Origin: Mesorhizobium sp. ES1-1 | GTDB lineage: Bacteria; Pseudomonadota; Alphaproteobacteria; Rhizobiales; Rhizobiaceae | DNA: 64,000 nucleotides | Direction of reading: 5' to 3' | NCBI RefSeq assembly: GCF_020164785.1 | Contig: NZ_JAIUGX010000001.1 | Span: 248,001-312,000 of the forward strand | Part shown: positions 54,513 through 62,157 of the stretch, piece after piece | Layout: the number at the start of each line of letters is the position of its first letter | Position numbering within the stretch: position 1 is the stretch's first letter | Translations under genes and position numbers: made by a program | Notes under the pieces: model-generated | Told to the model about the DNA's origin: nothing | What the model saw: only the letters and a program-made list of their open reading frames with translations | Databases searched by the model: none

Positions 54513-55838
54513 ATGCGGTCCCTCAGGACATTGATCAACCAGTCGGCGGACCTGCGGATCTTCGGCCTTGGCCTGATCTGGTCGACATTCGGCACGGTGA
54601 TCCTGCGGCTCACCCCCATGCTCACCACGATCCTCATCTCGCACTGGTTCGGCATCGAATCCGTCGGTAGGTTCGGCGTCGTCTACAGCACGCTGGTCTC
54701 GGCCAGCTTCCTCGCCGCCACCGGGCTGAGCCTCATGGCGACGCGCAACATCGCCGCCTATGCCACGACGGATCCGGCTACGGCGGGGCGCCTGGCCGGC
54801 ATGGCGCTGTTTCTGACGGCTTGTGCCAGCACCCTGATCGGCCTTGCGGTCTACTCTTTCTCCGATGCGATTGCCGTCCGGCTTCTGAAGCAGCCCGAAC
54901 TCGCCTTCTATCTCAGGGTCATCTCGCCGATCATCGTCGTCAGCGCGCTCAACAACGTCCAGGTCGCCATCCTCAACGGCCTGCAGCAATTCAAGACGAT
55001 CGCGCGGCTCAACATGGCCATGGGCAGCCTGATGATCGCCTCCGTGCCCGTCGGGCTTTATTTTCATGGCCTCACCGGCAGCTTCGCCGCGCTCGGCTGC
55101 GCCTATCTTGGCGGCTGCCTGATCGCCCTGCCCGCCATGCTGAGCGCCCTGAAGGCGCGCGGCGTTCCGCTGGCGTTTCGCGGCACGCTGTCGCAATGGC
55201 CGATGATTACCCGCTATGCCATACCGGCGCTGCTGGCCAGCCTTCTGTATGAACCGGTCAACTGGATCTGCACGGCTATCGTCGTCAACCACCCCGACGG
55301 GCTCCAGCAGGTGGGTCTGTACTTCATCGCCATGCAGTTGGAGACGCTGCTGCTTTTCGTGCCGCAGATCGTCGTTCAAGTGACAATCCCGATGTTGTCG
55401 ACGGGCTTCGGCGAGGCCGATCGCCGCCGCGTCCTGAACGTGCTGGGCATGGGCATCGGCACCAACATAGCCATAGCGATAGGCTTCGTGGCGGTGATGA
55501 TGCTGTTCGGAAACTGGTTCCTGCTACTATTCAAGCTAGAGCCGGTGCGGGACTGGCCGATCTTCCTGGTGGTCGTTCTGGCCTCGGCAATGATGGCTGC
55601 CGCCCTGCCGCTTGGGCAAGTCCCGGTTTCGTCCGGCCATATGTGGACCGGGCTATCGATCACTGCCGGCTGGGCGCTCACATTCATCGTCGGAACATGG
55701 TTCCTGCAGGATCTCGGGGCTTTCGGAATGGTTGTCGCCCGCGCGATTGCATGGGGGCTGCAGACATTGGTGTATATCGGCTTCACCCGCTTCGTGATCG
55801 CCCGCGCGCGCCCTGCACCGGTGCCGCTGCCCATGTGA
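54513..55838 (+). CDS. Wzx-like oligosaccharide flippase
   Basis: A 441-aa membrane protein of the polysaccharide transporter (MATE-like) family with about twelve to fourteen helices, starting MRSLRTLINQ. It has the typical alternation of hydrophobic helices with short loops, including GLQQFKTIARL and RYAIPALLASLL. It should flip lipid-linked repeat units across the inner membrane for the polymerase. The ATG at 54513 has CAGGA 9 bp upstream; TTG 54465 and ATG 54504 are less likely. It is transcribed away from the polymerase gene across a region of about 140 bp. Confidence 0.9.
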   Translation: MRSLRTLINQSADLRIFGLGLIWSTFGTVILRLTPMLTTILISHWFGIESVGRFGVVYSTLVSASFLAATGLSLMATRNIAAYATTDPATAGRLAGMALFLTACASTLIGLAVYSFSDAIAVRLLKQPELAFYLRVISPIIVVSALNNVQVAILNGLQQFKTIARLNMAMGSLMIASVPVGLYFHGLTGSFAALGCAYLGGCLIALPAMLSALKARGVPLAFRGTLSQWPMITRYAIPALLASLLYEPVNWICTAIVVNHPDGLQQVGLYFIAMQLETLLLFVPQIVVQVTIPMLSTGFGEADRRRVLNVLGMGIGTNIAIAIGFVAVMMLFGNWFLLLFKLEPVRDWPIFLVVVLASAMMAAALPLGQVPVSSGHMWTGLSITAGWALTFIVGTWFLQDLGAFGMVVARAIAWGLQTLVYIGFTRFVIARARPAPVPLPM

Positions 55839-56081
55839 CGGGAAGGCGATCGACAACTCCGCCCGATGGGCATCCGGGCCAGGATGGTCCACCTGAACCG
55901 TGAACTCTTCCAGCGCGCATCGACCGAAAGCAAGGTGAAGCTCCATCTTTCATTAAGTCGCCCGGGCTATGGTCCAAGCCGATCATGGCGCGCGGCGCAC
56001 AGCTCGCCAGGCATGATCCATTCTTCCATGTCGGGGTCAGGGAGCCCTGGAGTGATGCAGTTCAAGGCGGTTTGAAGCACG

Positions 56082-57251
56082 ATGGCGCCATCCGCTCCCT
56101 TGGACCAAGGCTCTAGCCGTTTCGACGTGAAGACAGTCGAGCGACCGTCCGACGTCGAGCAGGAATGGCGTCAGCTGGAGGGGAACGGCGTCACAACCGT
56201 CTTCCAGCGCTACGACTGGATCGATGCCTATATCAGACACGTCCTGCCGCATGAGAAGGCGAGGCCCGCCATAGTGCTGGGCCGCCTTCATGGCCGTCCG
56301 GCCTTCATCCTGCCGCTCGCGATTTCAAGGACGGGGCCGGTGCGCATCGCCACATGGATAGGTGGCAAGCATTCCGGCTACAATTTCGGCCTTTGGAGCG
56401 CGGAAGCGATAGCGGCCATGGCGCCCCTGACGCGCCGCGACGTCGAAACGATGCTGGCCTCCGCGCTCGATGCGGACTGCGCGGTGCTGACGAGAACGCC
56501 GCAGCTCCATGACGGCGTGGCCCATCCGCTCGGCAGGCTGCCGCGCAGCCCTTCGTCCACGGAAGGCTACGCGTTTGAACTCACCGGCGGCTTTCAGGCC
56601 GTACTGAAAAGAACCGACGGCGCCGGCCGCAGGCGCGGTGTGCGCACCAAGGAGCGCAGGTTGGGCGAGGCCGGCGGCGTGGAATATCTGACCTCGCTGG
56701 ACCCGGCGCATGGTCATGCCGCGCTCGAATTCTTCTTTGAACAGAAGGCGCTGAGGCTTGCCGAGCAAGGCAAACCCAACAGTTTCGACGAGCCGGGCGT
56801 GAAAGACTTCTTCCGAGACCTGGTCGGGCGCTCCCAGGCCATGGACGAACCGCTTCTGGAAATGACGGCGCTCTCCGTCGGCGGCAAGATGCGGGCCGTC
56901 CGCGGCGCCGGCATTCATCGCGGCCGCCTGAACGGCTATTTCATGACCTTCGCCAGGGACGAACTCGTTTCCCATAGTCCAGGCCATGTGCTGCTGTTCA
57001 GGCATATCGAGGCGTGTTGCGAGCGCGGCATGGCGGTCTACGATTGTGGAGTGGGCTATGAAGACTACAAGATGTCGTGGTGTGACATCGTCATCGAGCT
57101 GGATGACGCCTATGCCGCCTTTACGCCCCTCGGTTCGGCCATGATCGCGACGATCCGGCTCAGCCATGCGATGAAGGCACGCGCGCGGCAAAACAACTTC
57201 CTGTGGCGGCGGCTGAAAACGATGCAGGCCCTGTTGCGCCGTTCCGCGTGA
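56082..57251 (+). CDS. CelD/BcsL-family GNAT acyltransferase (copy 2)
   Basis: A 389-aa paralogue of the protein at 45090-46310. The two share long blocks: VLPHEKA, WIGGKHS followed by YNFGLWS, STEGY, EQKALRLAEQG followed by PNSF, LSVGGK and CERGM followed by YDCGVG. They differ mainly at both ends and in the 180-230 region. The double-GNAT, FemAB-like fold suggests transfer of an acyl or aminoacyl group. It is 7 bp upstream of a GT4 gene and thus in an operon that points towards the carrier-protein cassette. The ATG at 56082 fits; its ribosome site is weak. Confidence 0.87.
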   Translation: MAPSAPLDQGSSRFDVKTVERPSDVEQEWRQLEGNGVTTVFQRYDWIDAYIRHVLPHEKARPAIVLGRLHGRPAFILPLAISRTGPVRIATWIGGKHSGYNFGLWSAEAIAAMAPLTRRDVETMLASALDADCAVLTRTPQLHDGVAHPLGRLPRSPSSTEGYAFELTGGFQAVLKRTDGAGRRRGVRTKERRLGEAGGVEYLTSLDPAHGHAALEFFFEQKALRLAEQGKPNSFDEPGVKDFFRDLVGRSQAMDEPLLEMTALSVGGKMRAVRGAGIHRGRLNGYFMTFARDELVSHSPGHVLLFRHIEACCERGMAVYDCGVGYEDYKMSWCDIVIELDDAYAAFTPLGSAMIATIRLSHAMKARARQNNFLWRRLKTMQALLRRSA

Positions 57252-57258
57252 GGTTTCG

Positions 57259-58599
57259 ATGGTGAGCATGGCCGCAAGGGAACCGCAGACGAATCCGAGC
57301 CCGGTGCCGGCGCAGAAATCGCTGGCCGGCGTGCGGGTGCTCTTTGTGGCTCCGGATGATTATCCGGCCTTCCGCGTCGACCTCACCGAGCTGTTTTCCA
57401 ATCATCTCGTCGCCCGCGGGTTGGAGATCGATTGGAGCCTGCGCCCCTATCAAGACGGGCCGGCCCGCATCGACCACCATGGCGCTGAACGGTTCTATGT
57501 CGCGCACCGTGACCGGTCGGCGAGATTCGGCGGGCTTCGCTACAGGATGGCGGAAAATTGGCTCCGGCTGAAGCTCGCATGGAAGGCTGCCCGCGGGCGG
57601 TATGATCTCATCCAGGTTCGCGACCAGCCGCTCTGGGCGATCACATACGCCGTGGCCGGCAAGATTTCCGGTACGCCTTGCCTGTTCTGGATGAGCTATC
57701 CCGTGCTCGAGGCAAGACTGCGAAACGCCCTGCGCAACCTGGTTCCGATGAGCTGGCCCAGCCGGCTGATCCGCATGGGTTACGCCATCGTCGGCAGCTT
57801 TCTCTTCTACAAAGTAGCGTTGCCGCTCTGCGGCCACGTCATCGTGCAGTCGAAGCGGATGCGCGACCGGGTCGGCTTCCACGGCATACCGATGGAGAAG
57901 ATGACGCCGGTGCCCATGGGGGTATCGACCGAGCGCTTCAATCCCGACCTTGTCCAACCCGTCGACGACCCCCGCCTGGCCGGCAAGAAAAGTATGGCCT
58001 ATATGGCGGCCGATGTCCTGAGCATGATGACCAGGCTTACCATCGATGCGCTTGCCGCACTCGTCGCCGACGGCCATGATGCCGTCCTGGTGCTTATAGG
58101 CGCGGTTTCCGACACCGAGCGCGAAAAGCTGAATGCTCAGTTGCGAGAGCTTGGCTTGTTCGATCGCGTCATTCTTACCGGCCGTCTGCCTTTGCCGGAA
58201 GCGCTGGCTTGGGTGAAGCGGGTCGATGTTTGCCTGTCGCCCTTCATGATGGACTGGGCCGAGCAGGTTGCCACTCCCACCAAGCTTGTCGAATACCTGG
58301 CCATGGGACGCCCCGTCGTCGGTACCGTGCACTACGACCAGAACGAGGTTATCAACGGCAGCGGCGCCGGCTTCGTTACCGCCTATTCGGGCGAGGCCAT
58401 CGCCGAGGGTGTCGCGCGCCTGTTCGACGATCCGGCACGGGCCGAAGCCATGGGGGCCAAGGGCATCCTGTGGATCAGGGCGAACCGCGACTATGCCCGT
58501 CTGGCCGACATTGTGGAGGAGGTCTACTCGCGCTTTCTGCGCAAGCGGCCCATCGTAGCAATTGAAGACGACGCTGCCGAGCGAGCGCCTCCGTCTTGA
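57259..58599 (+). CDS. GT4-family glycosyltransferase
   Basis: A 446-aa glycosyltransferase of the GT4 superfamily. An unstructured leader of about 23 residues precedes VRVLFVAPDDYPAFRVD. Later come VIVQSKRMRD, VPMGVSTERF, a donor-binding region with LVLIGAVSDTE, and ATPTKLVEYLAMGRPVVGT with the acidic motif typical of GT4. It should add one sugar in building the repeat unit. GAGG lies 5 bp before the ATG at 57259, only 7 bp after the GNAT copy 2 stop. It is followed by 166 bp and the carrier-protein operon. Confidence 0.92.
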   Translation: MVSMAAREPQTNPSPVPAQKSLAGVRVLFVAPDDYPAFRVDLTELFSNHLVARGLEIDWSLRPYQDGPARIDHHGAERFYVAHRDRSARFGGLRYRMAENWLRLKLAWKAARGRYDLIQVRDQPLWAITYAVAGKISGTPCLFWMSYPVLEARLRNALRNLVPMSWPSRLIRMGYAIVGSFLFYKVALPLCGHVIVQSKRMRDRVGFHGIPMEKMTPVPMGVSTERFNPDLVQPVDDPRLAGKKSMAYMAADVLSMMTRLTIDALAALVADGHDAVLVLIGAVSDTEREKLNAQLRELGLFDRVILTGRLPLPEALAWVKRVDVCLSPFMMDWAEQVATPTKLVEYLAMGRPVVGTVHYDQNEVINGSGAGFVTAYSGEAIAEGVARLFDDPARAEAMGAKGILWIRANRDYARLADIVEEVYSRFLRKRPIVAIEDDAAERAPPS

Positions 58600-58670
58600 G
58601 GCCTCGATCGGCGGCTCTGCCGGTCGCGTTTAGCCAGATATCCGGCATTGCAGCGATTTAGGACTCTATT

Positions 58671-58684
58671 GGTTAATCATAACC
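58671..58684. promoter_or_regulatory. Inverted repeat upstream of the carrier-protein operon
   Basis: GGTTA (58671-58675) and TAACC (58680-58684) form an inverted repeat with a 4-bp spacer, and a further TTAACC lies about 20 bp downstream. It sits in an AT-rich stretch about 80 bp before the carrier protein start and is a candidate operator. No regulator is implied by sequence. Confidence 0.35.
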
Positions 58685-58765
58685 GCAACGGTCGTTCCGC
58701 GTTAACCGACCGCACTATTCCGCGAGTTATAAATGCGGCTCGTAAAGCTTGAGGCCCGGCGGAAA

Positions 58766-59011
58766 ATGATTGATCGAATTCGTTCACTGTTCGCGCGCAA
58801 CGATGCGCTCCCCTTCGATATCGAAAAGCTCTCGGATCAAGACAACCTCTATGATGCGGGAATGACCTCGTTCGCTTCCGTCCAGATCATGCTGGCGATC
58901 GAGGAGGAGTTCGACACCGAATTTCCCGAGCGGATGTTGACCCGGCGCACATTCGCGTCGGTGGCCAACATCGCCGAAGCCGTTTCCCAACTTACCGAAC
59001 AGTCGAACTGA
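58766..59011 (+). CDS. Stand-alone acyl/aminoacyl carrier protein
   Basis: An 81-aa carrier protein. The phosphopantetheine attachment is Ser35 in GMTSFASVQIML, and the following IEEEFDTEFPERML helix resembles the carrier proteins partnered with amino acid:[carrier protein] ligases in Bradyrhizobium, as far as I recall them. The start at 58766 (MIDRIRSLF) fits that family; an in-frame ATG at 58733 would add 11 residues. It opens an operon with a dehydrogenase, its cognate ligase and a DUF1839 protein. It should carry a small amino acid as thioester on its arm, which a phosphopantetheinyl transferase such as that at 4106-4846 must install. Confidence 0.9.
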   Translation: MIDRIRSLFARNDALPFDIEKLSDQDNLYDAGMTSFASVQIMLAIEEEFDTEFPERMLTRRTFASVANIAEAVSQLTEQSN

Positions 59012-59012
59012 G

Positions 59013-60209
59013 ATGAACCTCGTGGACTCAACAGGCGCCAAGCTCGCCGGCGACGATGCCAGCGCACGCATGGCCCGTGTCGTGGAGATCGCGGCCAAGG
59101 CCGCGGAGACCGTCGACCGCGAAGGCCGCTTCCCTCGGGAGGTTTTCGACGCGCTCAAGAGCGAGCGCCTGCTCGGCATCGCCGTGCCGGCCGAACTGGG
59201 CGGCGAGGGTGTCTCGACGGCGGCAATTGCCGATCTGATCGTGAAGTTGGCGCAGGCATGCGGTTCCAGCGCGATGATCTATGCCATGCACCAGATCCAG
59301 ATTTCGAGCCTGGTCAGCCATGGCATCGGCAATGAGTGGCATAGGGCCTTTATGCGACGGATCGCTTCCGAACAGCTGTTGCTGGCCTCGGCCACCTCGG
59401 AGGCGGGCATCGGCGGCAACCTTCGGAATTCGATCTGCGCCGTCGAGGTTGCGGATGGACGATTCTCGCTGACCAAGGACGCCACGGTGATTTCCTATGG
59501 TTCGTTTGCCGACGCCATCCTGGCGACGGCACGACGCGCCCCCGACGCCCCCAGCACGGACCAGGTCATGGTGGTCATTCCGGCCGATGGCAGCCGCGTG
59601 CTGGAGCGCAAAACCGTCTGGGATACGCTGGGCATGCGCGGCACATGTTCCGACGGCTTCCTGTTGACCGCCACCGGCGACGCCGGGCAGATCTTCCCGA
59701 AGCCGTTTTCCGAGATCGCAGCACAGTCGATGCTGGCCAGTTCGCACATCTATTGGGCGGCTACGTGGTTCGGCATCGCGGCCGATGCCTTCGCGCGCGC
59801 TCAGAGCTTCGTCAAGCAGGCCGCCAGGAAGCAGCCCAATATGGTGCCGCCGGGCGCGCTACGCCTGTCGGAGGCTGCCGCGAAGCTGCAGGCCATGAAA
59901 GGCCATCTCGTCGCCGCGATCCGCCGCTTCGACGCGGCAGAGCGCGATGAGGACGATCTGTCCTCGATCAGCTTCGCCGCCGAGATCAATGCGCTGAAGG
60001 TGGCCGCGAGCGAGAAGGCCGACGAGATCGTGCGGATGGCCATGCTGATCACGGGCATCCTCGGCTACAAGAACGGCACGCCGTTCAGCGTCGGCCGGCA
60101 TTTGCGCGATGTCACATCCGCGGTCGTGATGATTTCGAACGACCGCATTCATGCGAACACGTCGACACTGCTCCTGATGAGCCGTTTCGATACGAGGCTG
60201 GGAGGCTGA
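59013..60209 (+). CDS. Acyl-CoA dehydrogenase-family flavoprotein
   Basis: A 398-aa FAD enzyme of the acyl-CoA dehydrogenase superfamily: N-terminal helical domain ([22 protein letters not shown]), a middle beta domain ([27 protein letters not shown]) and a C-terminal helical bundle that ends at about residue 395. Its conserved stretches resemble the acyl-CoA/acyl-carrier-protein oxidising group, but I could not place the catalytic glutamate with confidence. Sitting between the carrier protein and the ligase, it may oxidise an aminoacyl or acyl group bound to the carrier protein rather than a CoA ester. It starts 1 bp after the carrier protein stop. Confidence 0.88.
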   Translation: MNLVDSTGAKLAGDDASARMARVVEIAAKAAETVDREGRFPREVFDALKSERLLGIAVPAELGGEGVSTAAIADLIVKLAQACGSSAMIYAMHQIQISSLVSHGIGNEWHRAFMRRIASEQLLLASATSEAGIGGNLRNSICAVEVADGRFSLTKDATVISYGSFADAILATARRAPDAPSTDQVMVVIPADGSRVLERKTVWDTLGMRGTCSDGFLLTATGDAGQIFPKPFSEIAAQSMLASSHIYWAATWFGIAADAFARAQSFVKQAARKQPNMVPPGALRLSEAAAKLQAMKGHLVAAIRRFDAAERDEDDLSSISFAAEINALKVAASEKADEIVRMAMLITGILGYKNGTPFSVGRHLRDVTSAVVMISNDRIHANTSTLLLMSRFDTRLGG

Positions 60210-60211
60210 AA

Positions 60212-61135
60212 ATGGACACCGCGACAATTACCGCGAAAAGCCTGCTCGACAGCCTTTTCGACAATGACATCCTGTTCGAGACTGGCGTTGACGGTCTGTA
60301 CGGCCGCTCCGGCGTGTTCGAGGAGGTGATTGAAAGGTTCCAGCGTCTGGTGACGCGGCTGGGCGCGCCCGACAAGGCGACCGCGATCCACTTCCCGCCG
60401 GGCATGAGCCGCGCCACGCTCGAAAAGAGCGGCTACATGAAAAGCTTCCCGCAGCTCGCCGGCTGCGTGCATTCCTTTTCCGGCAATGAGCGTGACCACG
60501 CCAAACTGCTTGGAATGATGGCCGCAGGCGAGGACTGGACCGAGCTGCAGCAGGCGACCGAGGTGGCGCTGACGCCGGCGGCTTGCTATCCGCTCTATCC
60601 GACGGTGGCGGCGCGCGGACCTGTTCCCGATGAGGGGCTTCTGTTCGAACTGTCATCCTATTGCTTCAGGCACGAGCCGTCGCAGGATCCGGCGCGGATG
60701 CAGCTTTTCCGCATGCGCGAATTCGTCCGCATCGGCACCTCGGACCAGGTGCGCGCCTTTCGCGAAAGCTGGCTCGAACGCGGCAAGGCGATGATCGAAT
60801 CGCTCGGACTGCCCTGCGAGGTGGATGTCGCCAACGACCCGTTCTTCGGCCGCGGCGGCAAGATGATGGCAAACAATCAACGCGACCAGGGGCTGAAGTT
60901 CGAGCTGCTCATTCCGGTGAGCAGTGTGGAAAAGCCGACAGCCTGCCTGAGCTTCAACTACCATCAGGACCATTTCGGCCAGACCTGGGGCCTGAAATTC
61001 GCCGATGGCAGCCTCTGCCATTCGGCCTGCGTCGGTTTCGGTCTCGAGCGAGTGGCGCTGGCGCTGTTTCGCCATCATGGACCCGACGTTGCGGCTTGGC
61101 CGGCAGCTGCGCGCGCGGTGCTCTGGGAAGCCTGA
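60212..61135 (+). CDS. Amino acid:[carrier protein] ligase (seryl-tRNA synthetase-like)
   Basis: A 307-aa homologue of the class II seryl-tRNA synthetase core without the tRNA-binding coiled coil. Members of this family, described in Bradyrhizobium japonicum, activate small amino acids with ATP and load them on the phosphopantetheine of a carrier protein, not on tRNA. The zinc site residues fit: Cys125, Glu170 and Cys273, whose spacing equals that of the characterised enzyme as I recall it. Motif 2 is seen in CFRHEPSQD and [11 protein letters not shown], motif 3 in [17 protein letters not shown] lies 6 bp before the ATG. The cognate carrier protein is encoded two genes upstream. The amino acid (glycine or alanine in known members) cannot be fixed here. 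Confidence 0.93.
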   Translation: MDTATITAKSLLDSLFDNDILFETGVDGLYGRSGVFEEVIERFQRLVTRLGAPDKATAIHFPPGMSRATLEKSGYMKSFPQLAGCVHSFSGNERDHAKLLGMMAAGEDWTELQQATEVALTPAACYPLYPTVAARGPVPDEGLLFELSSYCFRHEPSQDPARMQLFRMREFVRIGTSDQVRAFRESWLERGKAMIESLGLPCEVDVANDPFFGRGGKMMANNQRDQGLKFELLIPVSSVEKPTACLSFNYHQDHFGQTWGLKFADGSLCHSACVGFGLERVALALFRHHGPDVAAWPAAARAVLWEA

Positions 61136-61136
61136 G

Positions 61137-62132
61137 ATGAAGGACGCTATACCCGGTCTCGATCCGGCGACCTACAGGTCGCACGCGTTGCATGATCCGG
61201 AACGGCGCTGGCCGCAGACCAATTGCTATGTCGATCTCCTGATCGAGGTGCTGCATGCGACCGGCCACGACCCCGTCGCTGCGTTGGGCTTTACCGTGGC
61301 GCAGGATTTCGAGGGCGACCAGTTCACCTTCTTCAAGTTTCCGACAGCCGATTTGCAGCAGCTTGCAGGGCTCGACGTCCAGGAATTGGCGATCTTCGAC
61401 AGGCTGGTGAGCCATGTCTCCACGCAGGTCGAACTCGGCCGCCTGCCCATGGTGGAAGTCGACGCCTTCTACCTTCCGGACACGAAGGGCATCAGCTACC
61501 GCACAACCCATTCCAAGACGACCATCGGAATAAATGGGATCGATACGCGGTCGCGACGCATCGTCTATTTCCACAATGACGGGCTGTTTGCGCTGGAAGG
61601 CCAGGATTATGACGGGATTTTTGGTCCGGCAGACCGTTTGCCCGGCGACGGGCTGCCGCTGTTTCCCTATGCGGAATTTGTCAAGTTCGAAGCCAGGAGC
61701 GCGGCGCTAGATATACCGGCACTGGCCGCGTCGCTGCTTTCGCATCATCTGTCAAGGCGCCCGAAGCTCAATCCAATCCGCGCCTACTCGGCCGCCTTTG
61801 GCCGCCATGTCGAGGCGCTGTCGCAGCGGCCGCCGGAGTATTTCCATACCTACGCGTTCAACACGCTGCGGCAGGTCGGCGCGAATTTCGAGCTTCTTTC
61901 CAGCCATCTCGAATGGCTGGACAAGCATGGTCGCGAGGGGCTCCGGGACGCGGTGCAGGCGGCCGGCGCTATAGCCGAAGGCGCCAAGGTCATGCAATTC
62001 AAGCTCGCCCGCGCAATGGCACGGCAGCGTTTTACCGGCCTGGAAACGACATTGGAGCCAATGGCCGAAGCGTATGATGTGGTCATGAGTGTGCTTGATA
62101 CCCGCATCACCACCAGCGCGAAGGCGGCGTGA
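61137..62132 (+). CDS. DUF1839-family protein
   Basis: A 331-aa protein of the DUF1839 family, recognised by its N-terminal [20 protein letters not shown] and by its place after the ligase. The fold and activity are not known to me. Conserved-looking stretches include [28 protein letters not shown] and [11 protein letters not shown]. The middle part, with Asp, His and Lys residues near [13 protein letters not shown] sequence, might be a catalytic centre of a papain- or transferase-like fold, which is speculation. The ATG at 61137 lies 2 bp after the ligase stop, so the frame from 61005 inside the ligase gene is rejected. It may take the amino acid from the carrier protein to its acceptor. Confidence 0.8.
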   Translation: MKDAIPGLDPATYRSHALHDPERRWPQTNCYVDLLIEVLHATGHDPVAALGFTVAQDFEGDQFTFFKFPTADLQQLAGLDVQELAIFDRLVSHVSTQVELGRLPMVEVDAFYLPDTKGISYRTTHSKTTIGINGIDTRSRRIVYFHNDGLFALEGQDYDGIFGPADRLPGDGLPLFPYAEFVKFEARSAALDIPALAASLLSHHLSRRPKLNPIRAYSAAFGRHVEALSQRPPEYFHTYAFNTLRQVGANFELLSSHLEWLDKHGREGLRDAVQAAGAIAEGAKVMQFKLARAMARQRFTGLETTLEPMAEAYDVVMSVLDTRITTSAKAA

Positions 62133-62157
62133 GCGCAGGCTGGCCTGGAGCAGACCG

